From the NCBI GenBank assembly GCA_907165065.1, contig OU015532.1, positions 40,030,839-40,094,838 of the forward strand: a stretch of DNA of 64,000 nt, written 5' to 3'. The DNA comes from Caprimulgus europaeus (Eukaryota > Chordata > Aves > Caprimulgiformes > Caprimulgidae). The notes beneath the pieces are model-generated. The model ran no database searches, was not told the DNA's origin, and worked only from the letters and a program-made list of their open reading frames with translations. Below, piece by piece: positions 47,634-62,836 of this stretch (position 1 is the stretch's first letter; each line of letters begins with the position of its first letter). Both the position numbers and the translations under genes were made by a program.

Positions 47634-50600
47634 AAGTAGCTTCTCACAACTGGCAATTCCCTTTATGTATTTATTTATTTCTACCTTATCTGAAAGTAAT
47701 AGGATAGATCTGGACATAAAAAAAGCTACAACCAATAAAAAGAAGTTGTTCAACACTTTAGTTATACTTCAGCTCCCTTCCTTGAAGAAATAAAAGTTTT
47801 CCCCAACATTTCCCTTGTTAACATATATCTATATTTTAATTTTATGCACAGATATTTGCACGGTAAAGAGGAATTAACACTTTTTCTGGATATTGAAAGA
47901 ATATTGTGCACCAAATTTCTTAATACCATTGGAAGAACTGCTTATAGTTTGAAAGACTGGGAATTCTCAAAAATCAGTTGAAAAACTTCATACACACACC
48001 TCCCGCTAGCATTCAGTAGACACTGGATTTAAAGGTCCAGGTTTTTAACAGCAGTAGTTGGAACAAGCCCCACCTGTCAAGTTGCTCAGCTCCCAGTATC
48101 ACTTCACTAGCTCTCTGGTCAAATTCTAAAATAAGCAGATCTGCAACTCTAATGTTAAAAAAGGAAATTGCTTACCACACTCCAACTTTTCAAGCTTTTT
48201 ATACCTTAAGCAAGTAAAATAACACTTCTGATGGTCTTTGAATAAACAGTTTAAAATAAAGTCCAGAGCAATGAAGATACTGTGCTTGCCTAGCAGCAAC
48301 AGTAAGAATTTTCTCAGCCAAATATGGACACATTCTTTTCCTATTCACTGTGTAGAACTAACTCTTCAGTAACAATATTCACTCACTGTGTGTTTCTTAC
48401 TAATCTTATGTACTTACAACAGTCTCTATTATTGAGAGTGACTTAGCTGTTTCACTAAACCAGCCCAGGAATAATTACCACAATCATTCTGGGGAGGAAT
48501 AGGAGATGTACACTTGTAAATGGTTAACACTCTTCCCCCTCTCCCTCCAAGCAAATTGCACACACACAGAAAGGCAAGGGAAATAATTAACCTTCCAACT
48601 CCTGATTTTTTACTTCAATCCCTAAAGCAGCTTCACTCACAAAATCAACATGTGGAAAGAATAATCAGTGGTGACCAGTTTGCTGAGGGTTGCGGAAAAC
48701 TGGCCTGTGGAGCATGGTGAGCTCTCGCCAGAGATCTGCTGCAGTTTCTTCTGCTGCACAGACCTCAGCAAGCGTGCACCACAAAAGCAGCACCATGTCC
48801 TTCCCAGGCATCCTGGAAAACCTCAGTGTTTAAAAGCAGTCACTGAACACCTCTACCCTCCCACACTGAAGCTTAACTTTTTTTTTTAAGGAATAAAGAC
48901 AGACATACAATTGCAAACACATGCACTAACTTCAGTTACTTCTTAGTCTTTAAGACGTGCAACTCCATCACATGGCCCTGTGGCCTCCTCTGGATACTGG
49001 CATGATTTCTGTCAGGAGATACAATCCATTTATTTTAAGACACAGAAGGGTGTTGTTTTAATCTACAAGTTTGCTTTCAGTTTGAAGCTGCCTTTTTAAA
49101 GCAAACTCCCTTTTCATTGAAGTATCTTAGTATTTGAAGATGGAGTGATGAACTTCATTAAAGTATTCATTAAAGAACTTCCTCATTCACTAAAGAAAAA
49201 AATCCTAGAATGATCTTATACCAGATCCACTATTTTAACATCATAATTCCTTCCTGAAGAAACATCAGCTCTCATAAGTTCTGTCTGCATATAATTTTAG
49301 CTCTGTATTTTGCTCTACTTATTATTAAATATTCTAGGAAGGGCATCCATAATTACTAAATATCTTCCAAATTTGTGTTCTTTAAAAAAAAATAAAAATC
49401 TTATTTTTCTATCCAAAATGAAATATTTATTGTGGAGGTGGCAAGACACTGGGTTTCCCCCTGGCAGGGGAAGGCTATCTATCCCCTGCTCTCTTTGAGC
49501 AGACTGACACCCAGTATGTTAGTACCTCTGGCACATACACCTGTGTTACCCAGGTCCACTCACACTGCTGCACAAGAGCTGCTCACAGGCACTTTTGTAG
49601 GCATCCGGGGACCAATAAATTTTAACGTGCATTGCTGATGTAGCTCATGGCCTGTATCTCCCTAACTCCTTTTGTTTTTCAAACTCCCCAAGATGCCTAT
49701 CTCATTCCTAGGAGGCAGGAATAGTGTTCTCCAATCACTGCTGTAAGAAGCTAGTGTAAGCACAAATTTCCATTTATAGCTCTCTACTAAAAGGTTTTTT
49801 TCTCTTGTTGAGGCAAACACTGGCCGCAGTATTATTACAATCCATCTGTGCACATATCTGGTAGAAAAGTTATTTCCTCTTACACAGTGTTACATTTATT
49901 TAGCCACAGTATAGCCGCTCCAAAGCCACTTGGAGTCTAAAAGTGTGCTTTTCTGCTGTTGCATTTCCCAATGAAATGCATCAGCTGCTGAGCAAGAACC
50001 CAAGGGACAGCCCGAAGAAACAGTATCTCTCAAAGGGTTTGTGTCCACCCTGCAGCTGAGCGCACCAGTCAAGAGTCATGAAGCACAGGCTGCCCTCAAA
50101 ACCAGGCACCTGGCAGCTCTCCCTGCCCTTGCAGGCAGCTTGGCATGCCACAGCCTGTGGCTGTAGCTGCTGTGACATCCAGGCCCCCCCTTCCAATAAT
50201 TTAGGGCCCCTCCCAGGCACTAAACACCCCTATAAAGACAGACATCTGCAGCACAAGCCTGGAGTCCTGCACCCTGCCCAGCAGTGCACAAAGGCATCCT
50301 GCAATACCCTCATTTAATTTAGGTCTTGGGTAAGGCTTTTTAAAAAATAAATAAATAAATAAATTTTCAATATACAGCCCCTTCTGTTGTTTATACAACT
50401 TGTTTTGTATTTCCATGAGCAATGAATATACACAGCTTCTTTTTCAATTTCTGCATTAGAAGGTAAGCAAGCTCCCTAAAATGATAAATTAGATTAAAAA
50501 GAGCCTAGCTAAATCACAGTGTTCAAACTTCACTTCGTTTGCTTTGAGTATTAAGAAACCCATATACTGCTACCCACAACCCCCAAGAAAAACCCTAAAC

Positions 50601-53600
50601 CAAAGTATCTCTCAACTGCTTTAATCCTCAACTTCCAAGAGATGCAATGCTTTCAATGCTTTTCAGTTTGTATTTGGATATTTTGTTTGGCAAGAACAGG
50701 AGATGAATGGTATTTGCAAAGCACATTTTGTTTGAAGGCACAACAATAAGCAACACCTGTGAACATTAATCAGCTGTATTCTACCTTGGCTGTACACTAC
50801 AGCTATACTGTATGTATACATGCATACATTTACAATACTACATACACTGCAGGTAAGAACCAATTTAAATGAAAGAAATTCTTCGTAAGTAGTTTACTTA
50901 GATAATTTTTTTATTAAAATGATGCAGGAAGCTTTTGTTCTTAAAACTAGGAAGAACTAATTAAAATGCTAGACAAATAAGTTATAGATTTATTAAAATT
51001 AAGCTGAAAATTAGTGCTGAGGATACTGAAAAGAAAAAGGAACTCATACTGTTTGAAACTAATATCTAATATACACTTCAGAAAAAAAATAATCAAAAAT
51101 AAACTAACATCCCTGCCTTCAATTAAGATGTGAGACCCAAGACAATTTTTTCCAGCAATTGTATTTATTAATAGTAAGGGACTGTTGCTGAAGAGATAAG
51201 CTGACAATTGACATTGTTCCAGACATACATGAGTTTTCCAGATCTTCCTTATTAAAAATTAATAATAAAAAATTACTTCTACTTAAAAAAAAAAAAAGGA
51301 TGGGGAAGAAGTCACCTTTAAAGCAAAGTGGTCTCCACAGTCCAGTTAGTATGCCAAGTATTAACTCTTGCTTTATTTTTTCATCTGCTGTCATTTTAAA
51401 AATTTTGTTTGTGTAACAAAAAATCAAATCACTGGTTCTTTCCCCTCGAAGTGATCGGTAAGTCACCTGTTCTCAAAATTCAGCATTTGTAAGAAATCTT
51501 GCAACACTGGTGTGAAACTCCAAGTGAATTGTGTAAATGAACAAAGGGATACAGAATGATTAAGAGTAATGAACACTAACTTTTCAGTAAGACAACTGCA
51601 AGTAACACCAAGTAAAATGCTTCCAAGTAACTTATTTCCAGCTAAGTATTTTTCAACTAAACTGACAATGTAGTTGAGAAATTCTGACGGTGTAAGCATA
51701 CAGAATATTGAAAGCCAAAAGAAAACCAACTTTCTTCCAGAACAAACTTCCTAGTTGCTCCACGCAACCCTGTATGAGCCCTCCAAACCAGGACTGTAGT
51801 AGCAGCTACAAGGAACACACCACAAGAAAGCTTTCTTGTTCTTACTTTCCCATGCGCTATGCTAAGCAGTAATAGTTTCGTGCAAATCAGTCACATGCAG
51901 AAAACTTACAATACGAAGGGAAAGGTTTCAGCAAGATTTTGCAGTTGTTATTGTCAGTTTTTGATCCCGTTTGCTGGGCCTGTCCAGCCACATAGTGCAA
52001 AAGCAGTATCAGTGCCATGCAGAACACAGCTGTGTTTCTGTACATATATACAACTCCTCTCAGCTCCTTACTTGTTCACCATCCAGTATTACCTGTGTGC
52101 AAGACAGCTCTGTCTTTTCTACTTTGTAGCATTTTGTGCCCAGGACCCATTGTCAATCCAAGTTATAGCTATTCCAAAAGAAGGGCATAACATTACATTA
52201 ACAAAGGGTTACAAACAAGGAACTTACCACCAAACTACTTTTTCCCCTTTTTCAAACAAGAAAACCTTATACTCTTCAAATCTGTTGTATGATGCATTAA
52301 GCAATTTTGTGTTGACAGAGTAATACTGGATTTTCAGTAAAATGTATCAACCCTATGCAAAAAATGTCAGTGGGGAAGCAAGGGGTTAAAATCTCCATTA
52401 TAGTTGCTGCAAAGAAATAGTAGCAAGTAACTTGACAAAATATTCACTAAGTTTCCTGCCTTCGAAGTCATTACACTCTTCCCTTTCAGACAGGGTCACT
52501 ATGTCCTGCCAATTCACAAGCTCCCAAAAATAAACTAGTTGAGTAACTAAAGATGTCAATAGATTTTCACATTCCCTCCATGCATCCAAACTGTACAGCT
52601 CAGACAGTTACTTGTAAACAGCCAGGCATCCTATAATATCTAGAGCACTTTCCCAAGCAAATTCTGTCACTTACAATAGCTCAGTTATAACTGTCACTAA
52701 AGACACAATACCCTTCCACCTCCAAACTGTACTTTTCTCTCATAAATCAAGTCACTCAGAAGGAACTGTCTTCTTATAATACTTTTCAGCACAAAGCAAA
52801 ATTAAGTAGTTCTGTTCACCTTCATAATAAAAAAACACAGTGAAGTACAGTAGCTGACAGATGTACAGTCACCTGGGAAAAATGCCCTGGAACCATGCTC
52901 CAAGGGAGCAAGTTCATCTACCACTTTGGTTTCTTCCATCTTTGACCTTTTTAATGACACTGCCAAAGTTACTCAACTAAGAAACAGAAAAGTATGAAAT
53001 AACTCTGCATAAGAGCCAGACTGAAATTACCTAAGTGCACAGAACGGAGATGATAAATCTGTTCACTGACAACCTGATTTTAAGCTGAGTAAGTAACCTG
53101 GCTAGGGAGACTCTACTCATCCACTCCACACAGAAACTGGTGCCTCATTTCTAGAGTGCAATCCAGAGTCCTCAGTTCCACATCTCAGATTTCTAGAACA
53201 AACATGAAGGGGTTAAGCATTTCCTAGACAACCAAAAGCCAGCCTTTTAATGAGGATGTCTAGGAAAAAAATGGTCAAAAGGGCCCATAGAGGATGCATC
53301 ATGGAGGCAAAGATGTATCTGCATCTGAATGAAAAAAGTTGCTATTCTACCTAAGGCTTAAGTGCCTCTATCTGCTGGAGGTCCACAGCACTGGCTCTTC
53401 TTTTTGAACAGGGTGCCAATAATTGTTTTTGAACAATAAAGGCAGCTCCATCTCAAACACAGCAGGTGTGAGAGGGTGTGACCTCCTGTACAAAGCCTGC
53501 AGACAAAACACTCACTCAGCCATGAAGATGCAAGTTCAGACTCACAAATCTTGGAGCCCCATCAATCATCTCCCCTGGGTGGGGCAAAACCTCCATTCCT

Positions 53601-56600
53601 ACTCTAGACGTTGTGCCACTACTTGTTACATCAGAGCACAGTGGTTCTGTAGGGTTCTGCAGTCTCTTCGCTGAAGGCAATTACTTCAACTTAAAATGAG
53701 AATGATAACAAGGAACAAACAATGTAAATTACTTGTCAGAAGTGAGACTGGAAGAAAAGGAAAAGGCTGGAAACAGTTTTGCTGTTTGTCCCATGGTACC
53801 AGAAAACATTTCCTCCCTGTATAGCGTTTTGTTGCCTTCTCTTTCAAGTCTGTCCGTCTTTGGTCTTAGTTGTCTAACACTGTAAATGTAAGAGTATACT
53901 CATATATTAGATACAGGAAATTTCACTACTAGTCTTCCGGGTCAGGGCAAAGAGTAAAACTTCCTACAAGCTCTAGGACCATTTTAGTTTCTCTATAAGC
54001 AGCTTGTTGTGTCTGGGTTTGAATAGAAGGCTGAATGAAATAATAAATACAAACACCTTCCCTCACAGAATATTAACATCAGTTAACTTGGAGACAGAAC
54101 ACTAAAAGCACTTCAGGTTAATGAAAGAGATCAAGAGCAAGATTCTACTTAAGACTTTTAAAGGCTAAACAAAGCTATTGATTTATTGGTAAGAATATGG
54201 ATGTGACTTCTTAAACATGTTAACACAACTAATATGTTAAAAAGCTCCCTCTAACTTCAATTTCTAGGCTGTGTTCCTGAAACAGACTTCCACAAGAACT
54301 GCTGATACAGACCCAGTCACAGCTTTGCAACCTCCACTAGCAATTCAGACCCTCAAATTGGCTTTTGACAGAAGTGATACCTGTAGATCACTTAGACCTC
54401 TAAAGGTGTAAGCGTAGCCTGCACCTTTATTACATATTATTCAAACTAAAATAGTAAAAACCTGCAGTAAAGTCATGCTGGATAAGAATATGAAAGAAAC
54501 AGAGTAAAACTGTAGACTATAACATGCAGACTGAGAATTACAGAGCAGGTGCACTCCTTATTAACCCTATATAGAGTATAGTTTAAATACCAATATATTT
54601 TATGACAGAAGTATTAAAAGCTTCCAAATCTAAGTATCTTCCTACCTGACACTTTTTTACTTTGTGTATGCATGAGAATGTTTGTTTGGTTTGGGATTGT
54701 CTTTTAAAAACAGTAAGTTTTGCTCTTTCATCTGAAACTCATTCTTCCACAAATATCAACAGTAACTTCACAGTACTATAATAACAGAATATTGCTGGTC
54801 AGGACTGGAACAAATTATTGATTTAGATTTATCACCACTGGGGAAGTAAAACAAAACACTTCTGTTTAAAAAAGTAAAAGCCAATTCAATGTCCCCCCAA
54901 CACATATACAGTCAGCAAAAATGAAGCAGCATCTTGCCAACGTGGTTGTTTTAACAATTCCAAAATTCAAATACATTGTCCCTTTAACAAAGTATCCAAG
55001 TACACATCATCAAACAATTGTTGATGTTCACAAGTATTTGCTTTTGGTCTCATACTTGCCTAATGATACCTCTGATAGAAGTGCCTTGTGGAGAAATCCC
55101 TAAACTTGTCAAAAAGCAGCAGTGCAACCTGAGGTTCAGTGAAAGGTCTCTAACTTTGCTCTATCCACTGCATTGAAGAGATGCCTTGCTTCTTTATGAC
55201 CAGTCTGCCCAAGTTTCTTTTGTCTCCTGTGCTTTACAATTTAGCAAATATATGCTTATGCCATTCTTAGACAAAGAAACAAAACCTGCATCTTGGCATA
55301 CACCTGTGCAGAGGCAGGCTAGCTCATTTTAAAATGCTGGAAGAGATTACCTGAATGAGGAAACTAAATCTTCCCACGTGCAATTTATATCAATAGTAAT
55401 TATTACTGAGAGTTCTTCCAGCTGTAGAGAAAAACTTTAAAAATCAAGGATTCAAATCTGCATTTTATTTCTTTTGGTAACAAAGCTCTCTGTATTTTAA
55501 TTTCCTTTGTAAAGGTAAGGTAACTAGGCTTACTTATGTTGCAAATGAAAAACCTCAGATAGGCTTTGTTCATTTTTTAAAGAAAAAAATACCAGTATTG
55601 ACTCCAACAAAGCTTCTGGCAAGGCAACCCATTATTCACCATTAACAAGTGTAAAACCTAAGCACAGTAACATGTATACCAAAATTCCTAGGTTTTTAAT
55701 ACCTCAATACTTTGAATGTTTGTTCTTTGCATCTCAAATTTAAAATTAAAATGAATTCTTTATAAGGAGTTCCACATTCTTCTTTTTGTGTTCTTAGGCA
55801 ATAAAATAACATTTTTCTAACAGATCAAATTTCTCTACATAAAAAGTTATAGTACATTTTCTATTGACAGAAATAGTGGTAATAGCAAAATAAATTGGTT
55901 CCTACCATACTCGAAATATTTCACTTTTGTCAAAGACAGAAGCACATTAAAACAAAAAAAGAAGGAGGAATCAAAGTAGTTCTCATACTTCAATAGGAAA
56001 GAAGAAAGATCTCAAATGTATTTTGCATTCTTTCATGTATTTAGAAAATCATAGTAACAAAGACCACTTCAATAGTGAAATCAAATCAGGAAAAATTAAG
56101 CCTATAATCAAATGCAACATTTTGCACAATTATTTACTTGTAATAACTCCCTTTATGCACAAAAGACTTTCCAAATATTCAAGGGGGGCAACTTAAACTC
56201 TTAACAATAAGAACGCTCAATGGTACAGTAATACTTTTTAATTCCTAGCTTTCATTGATACTCATGATATATACTTGAAAAAATATTTATTTTCGAAAAA
56301 ATTGAAAGGATAATAGCTTTCTAATAAAAAAACAAAATAGTTTTATAAATTTAATTCAATATAATAAAGATTCTATTATAAATATTCCCAATATTTAGCA
56401 TGTCTCATACAGGGTAACACTTATTCTCAAAAAAGACTCTCAGAATAATTCAACTCCGAATTTTCTAATTCACAAAATCAAACCAAACCATAGAGGCAGT
56501 CAGATTTCTCTGCCAGATTCACATACACGAGTATTTGGCATCCTAAACTGTCATCACTGGAATCTCCTTAAGTCAGAATGCCGTTGGCTTTCGCTCCTCT

Positions 56601-59600
56601 CACCAGGAATTTGGTAGTGCTGGGATTTTGTTTTGAAATGATATAAAACCAAATTCAAAGGAGGAAAATACTTTGCTAAATTCTTCTCCACCCAAGGGTA
56701 GTAATTTCCCACAAACACACAAACTCTCCTTCCAGGAAGTCCTTGAAAGAATGAACCATACATTATGTAGGAAGAAATAAAGCCTGAAAATAAGACAGTT
56801 TAATGGCAAACAATCCAGTAAAATCCCAAGAGTATTTTTAATGCACCGCACTGTTTTACTTTACTTTTCAATGTATCTATAAGATTACTGTATCAGCTCA
56901 AGAATCTGAACAGGTAAGGATATTATGAAACTGCAAGAATAGTTGACTTCCATTGCTATAAAACTCTAAATAATAATGTAATTTATGACAGATTACTAAG
57001 AGACAGGTGCAGGAGTTCAACAGGAGATGCTCGAGGAATCCTAAGCGTACGCAGACGTAGCACATAAGGCCACACTGAAGCACATGCGACTGAGTTGAGT
57101 TTGAAATCACACAACAACCTCAAGCAACCTGGGATCCAAACAGAAATGCACTTTTACCCTGTGACCTGTAACATAACAGGCAATAATATGGAGATTATTC
57201 TGACTTCTGGAACTAGTTTCAACTTTATACTTCACCACAATACACACCACAGACAAGGTGAGAAGCACTTAAGCCAGCCTACTGCTCCACAACATGTTGC
57301 TTCAGAGAACAGATTCTAGTTTACCCATGCTGAAGGGATGCAGCCGATCTGGTAGCTGGAAACCAACCCTACCTACAACACTACCACAACCAGACTGCAA
57401 AGCCAAACCAGTATTTCAAGAAGTCTTCTCAGTTAAAGGCCCTTGATTAAAACAAAACAAAACAAAAAAACCCAAACAAAAACCCAAGAACAATCCTTAC
57501 AGTCACAATTCATGCATGTTTTGGTCACTATAGCTCTAGAAATAGCAAAAGCTATATTATTAAAAACAATAAATTAAAAATAAAACCTAAAATCTAGCAC
57601 GATAGTCAGCTTGAAATAATAGTACAGTCAAACAAAAGAAAAGGTTTTTTACAAAATAAAAAAACCTTCACAAACAGTACCCTAGCATCACAAGAAAAAG
57701 AAACATTTGTTCTCAGGGAAACTAAGTTATAAGATGAGAAATTTAAGGATGTATAACAGAATAGCCTATATACACACAAATACACAAACACATTTAATTT
57801 GTCTTCCAAAAATAAACAAGAAGAGGACATACCAATATATATTGTTACATTACAACCAATCCTATTTGTAAGCTATGATGGGGAAAGCCAAACAACAGAA
57901 CCCACTTCATGTGAGAAGATAATATACAACAAAGAAGAAATAAAATGTGAATCCTGACTTGATTCCACTCCCTATCTCTCTGCATCCCAACACTGAACAG
58001 GTAATAAATCAGTAACAAATGTAGCAAAAAAGATACCAGAACTGTTTCTCAGTTTACAACTTAATTCATTACTAGCATTTAACTTGTTTCAATCTTTACC
58101 AATACTTAAGTCAAACCATATAGAATTTTAAAATTAATTTTCAGAAACTAAAGACTAAAAAGGAAAGCATTATTCCATGTTTTGTTGTAGGCCTTTCACG
58201 ATGCCTTTAAAAAACAAACAAAAAACCCCTCACCAAACACCTTGCCACCCGCTCCAGATCTAGCTTTTCCCAGTTTTTAACTTCTTGATCAACACCAGCT
58301 GTCAGTGCAACAAGAGGCATTCGTGTAATTTACTTGAACATCCACTTCTGAGAGATGTAAACATTGAAGAATACCTGTACATCTTCCATACTATATATAG
58401 ATAAACAAACGTGATCAGGTGGCTATCATGATAAAAAGCATCAACACAGCTAGAAAAGCAAAGAATTACCAAGATTTATCTCTGCATCCCCATTCGGCCA
58501 TTTGCTCCCAAATACCTGAATGCTGGCTGCATTAAAAATGCATACATTCACATTTTTCTCATAAAGTTATGCATATTTTTCAGTGGCTACAGTTGATCAG
58601 TAGAGCACTCAGAAGGGCTACAGTTGGAGACCATTCAGTAACAGAAGTTATGCAAAACCTTGGGAAGTGCTCACTGAGCAGCCTCCCGCTGGAAACGTGC
58701 ACCATTTGTGCACCAAGAGCTGCTGCAGCTGCCAAGGAGCTTCCACGCAGAGTGCAAGTTGCTGGTATGCAGCTACAAAAATTTAAGTTATTACTTGAGC
58801 AACCACCTCCTTCAGGGACCTACATACTGCATGACAAGGATTTCTTGGTTTGAATGCTCAAATCACACTAAAGGGAACATGTGACTCAAAGCAAGAACTC
58901 TCATCTGACAGACACCTCTGTGCCGCACTATTCCAATTATTAAAGGAGGTCCTCACGATGATATTTCCTTCAATTAGCAGTATATCCCTCCTATTTACAA
59001 ATTGCTCAGTGACAAGACTTCCATTTGCAGCTGAATCATGAGCCTTGGCTTGCCTGTGCCAGAATTTGCTAGCTTTTTGGACGTGTGTTGCAAAACCTCA
59101 CCATCAGGGCTCCTGCCTCCCTCCCTCCCTCCCTTCCCCCCCGCTGTTTCATATGATAAACACTCAGAGAAAAGTGGTTTATTTCTCCATTTATGTCACT
59201 TAGAATATAATTAACTGCACTGGAGACAATAATGCATGTTTACTATGTTTCATTTTAGCATAAAATGTAATTTACTGCAATCAATATTAAGATTATATGC
59301 AAAGCCTCAGAAAAAGAAAAAAAACCCCACCTTTTTTTTAATTAAAGGTAAAAAACCAAAACCAGATCAGCTGTTATCCCTAATACAAGTCCCTTCAACA
59401 TCCTCATTCCATTATTTGATCAGCAGGTTAAAAAAGTGGCTGCTAAATGTTTACCTGAGCTCAAGGGAAAACCAGGTACGTTTTTGAATAGAAACTCCTC
59501 AAGAACTGCTAAGCACATAGAAAACATACCCACCTTTGGAAACAGGGCCATGGGCTGGACAGACTGCCATCCTGATTCATGGCAGTCACTCTTGTCTCCT

Positions 59601-59855
59601 TACCTGCCTGAACACACATAGACACTGCTGCTGCATCACCAAGGAGGTAATTTCCAAAGAAAGGCTGCAGGTCCTTGTCAGGGGGAAACTTAAGGGATTG
59701 CCTGGCAGCTTGGCAGAACAGTGTCATGGGAGGGATGGCAGCCTTGAAAACATCTCCTGCAGCTCTGCAGCTACCACTTACAGGGGAAAATGCAAAAGCA
59801 TAAATTACCCCTGAGAGGAGTATGCAGGCTCTCGAAAGGCTTGTACTATGCTACA

Positions 59856-59925
59856 GTCCTCATCCTTTCATATCACCACTGCTCACTACAGCCCTCATCT
59901 TTTCCTATCACCACTGCTCACTACA
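59856..59925. repeat. 35-bp tandem duplication (two copies plus a partial third)
   Basis: Two 35-base units (59856-59890 and 59891-59925) share ATCACCACTGCTCACTACAG and differ at only a few positions. The first bases of a third unit follow (GCTCTCA). They lie within MIDEAS intron 1. Confidence 0.9.
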
Positions 59926-62699
59926 GCTCTCACTGTTTCAGGACTCTATCACGGCTACTCTCACACACCTGGATGGGTTAAAGGCTAGCAGGGCTACACC
60001 TCTCTTGCCAATATGCACACAAATGTATGCCTATGACTAATTCCACTGAGTACCACAGGACAACTCACAGACATGAAAGTTACCTACTCCTTTGCATACA
60101 AACCCAAGGAATCCTGGCCTAAAACATTTTCTCCCACCACATAGGCTGTGAAAAGCAAAAGACTTAGCATAAGGAATGACTATACCATATCACTACCATG
60201 AAAAGATTCAAGGAATCTTTAAGCACTGTTTTTGTTTTTCCTCAGAAGTAATTTTGACATTAAAACAGCCACTATAACATAGATTTACAAGTCAGTCAAG
60301 ACATGAACAGTTCAAAGAAAAATCTACAAATAGAGCACCACAGTAATGCACAGATTAACATATCTTTGCTTATTTTCTATTAAAATAAAATGTTTCAATA
60401 AACTTTCAGGAAGATCACTATGAATGTAAGTTTGTCAAGGGATAGGCCTAGTGTTGTGGTTAATTAGCCACTTGCTAAAAAAAAAAAAACACCCAAACTA
60501 AAGAAATTTCTTCAGCACATCACTACCTTCTTCATTAACAAAGCTACACATATTTTCCATGAAGGCTTTAGTTGACAACCTGAGGAAACTACCAGCAATA
60601 AGACAACCAATGTGTTCAACTAAAATAATATGTTCCAGTTGAACACCAGGAAATTTTAAAGCAGTTTTCCATTTTTATAGTACTTCCCATCACAGAGCTC
60701 AAAACACTCTACAAGTCTTCACAGCATTTATTAAGACATCAGCAATAATGGTTAAAGATAACATTTCTAGAAAAATTGTCTCTGTACTCAGAAAGGTCAA
60801 TTTCTGAGTACTAGATCTGAAATCTCTTGGATTTCATGATATTTCATGAATTCCAAGTAATCCCAAAATTAAAACTGATAAAAATTACAGGTAACCAGCA
60901 CCTCTGAAAAACAAATCTTAGGCATCTTAAGTTGTATCCACAAGAACTTTGGCATAATTTTGATGGTCTTTCAAAGTCTTAGTTAACAGACTTGCCAATA
61001 CAGTGTTAGTGGCACACTCAATGCCTTGTCCTATCCCTCAGCCAACGCTGCCTGCAGGATCACGGAGCAAGATGCAACTCTTAACTTCGAAACAGCGCGT
61101 TTATAACATATATCTAGTCTAGCATTTCTTTCAACCTCTTTTTTGTGGTCTGACACAGAAACTCTCCCCAGCACTCTCCATTTCCAAGCAAGCTAGCTGA
61201 ACCGCAGTTGCTTTAACAGAGGTGTTTTTCCCACGTGAGCAATTAGACAAGAGCAAGAATTACACTAAACCTGCAGGATTGTTAGCAGACATGACAGATT
61301 TTCATCTGCTCCATAACCACTTTGGAAACACGAACCCACAGATTCAAAAAGCTTTCAATTTCTTCTGTGATTTCAGAGACATTTCTGCTGAGTATTTCAG
61401 GTCCGTGACTTCTATGATCAGCCCCGCTCCACTTCTCCTCCCACCCCCCTTCTAATTCTTCGGTGAAGTCAGAGAGGAATGTAGCAGTTCAATGCAGAAT
61501 ACATTATTTTTTTAGCATTTGCAATGCAAAACTAGGTTTTGTTCGGTACAGAAATCTTGCACAATAGCCTGTGTATACGTATTCGTTGCAACAATGCTGT
61601 CCTATGCAATCACTCTGTAATTACACATAGTCATAAAGCTGCTGCTGTTGCTGCTTGGAACTGCAGTCTCGCCCTCTAAACAACCTAATACCAGTCTCCG
61701 CATTAGGACATTTCTTTTCTCTCTTCCCCTTCCTTAACTACTTGCTCCAGTATAGATGGTCTTTACACTGCACCCAAAACACGTAGTCAGGATGAAATAA
61801 AATAATTTGGGGTATTATGAAAAAGAAACTATCTCTTTTAAAGAGGATGCCAGGCAAATCTCTGTTGAGCAAAGAAAATATTTCTTTAATTTTGCAGCCG
61901 GCAACCACACAAGACTTTGCAAACCAAAAATAAAACCTGCTTACGCTTGTTAGAAAAACCGTATGTATTATATAAGACACACATACGTGCGTGGGTGGAT
62001 TGTCAGCTTTTACTGACAAACTGCAAAGAATCAGTCCTTTGCAGTTGCTGCCAGAGCTGTACATTTGAGAGCACAGGATTTTCAGAAATTATCTAACAAA
62101 TTCCTCCCCACCCTCCTCCACGGCGTAAATCCCAGCAAAGAAACCCGACCGTGGCGCGGGGGGGCGGCTGAGGCACGGCGTGCTCTCCGCTGCACACGCC
62201 GAGCTTCCCCAGCTCCGCTCGCAACGAGCAAACAGCCGACGAGAGAATCCCCGAGACCACCCAGCCCCAAACCCACCCCGCAATACCGTCCGCAGGCAGC
62301 TCACCCGGACGCAATACACCCTTACCGCGCTGCTGCAGCCATGCAGCGGGGAAGTAACCCTTCCGCAGCCCCCATAACGATACACGGCAACGCAGGAGGA
62401 GAGTTCAGCAGCCGAGCCTGGCCCACCGCAGCAGGCGGGCCGGCACTGCCCCGGCCACAGCCCCGCAGGGCTGCGCGGCCCAGGCGCGGAGCCAGCCGCC
62501 CCCCTCACCTCCACAGGTACTTTTTCTCCTCATCCCGCATCCAGCACCCACAAAGCACCCCCCAAAAAAAGCCAAACCAAACCAAAAGCCCTGGGAAAGA
62601 CGCCCCCTCTCCAAAATGGCAGGAAAACGGAAGCAAATCGTGCGGAAAAAAAAAACATAAACCCGCGGAAAAGAGAAGGAAGAAAACGTGCTTGCTCAC

Positions 62700-62835
62700 C
62701 TGCAAAGCGAGGCACAGCTGCCGCGGCGGGCGCCCGCGGGGGGGACGCGGAGCAGCAATTAGCGAAGGGGGAGGGGGAGGAGAAGAGTGGGGGGGAACCC
62801 CAAACTTTGTTTCTTTCTCTCCGGGACTCAGGGAA
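62700..62835 (-). other. MIDEAS: Inferred MIDEAS non-coding exon 1
   Basis: The best minus-strand donor in the CpG island is CTTTGCAG followed by GTGAGC, ending the exon at 62700. Other donors exist at about 62504-62510 (GTGGAG before GTGAGG) and near 62300. The start is a guess from the ETS/CRE pair. No coding frame continues from it, in agreement with translation starting in exon 2. Confidence 0.5.
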
Positions 62836-62836
62836 A

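Larger units (their letters stand above)
33742..62699 (-). other. MIDEAS: MIDEAS intron 1, about 29 kb
   Basis: This interval lies between the exon 2 acceptor (33742) and the inferred first-exon donor in the CpG island. I found no recognisable exon, retrogene, RNA gene or sizeable mobile element. Its contents are unique AT-rich DNA with simple tracts: T/G-rich at 36784-36862 and 45130-45180, C15 at 47619-47633, AAAC-type at about 57449-57485, and two short tandem duplications (39997-40046 and 59856-59925). An unrecognised extra 5' UTR exon inside it cannot be excluded. Confidence 0.65.

Noticed and set aside
51859-52323. A 154-codon plus-strand open frame
   Set aside because: No similarity recognised, no splice sites or CpG context; consistent with chance in intronic DNA.
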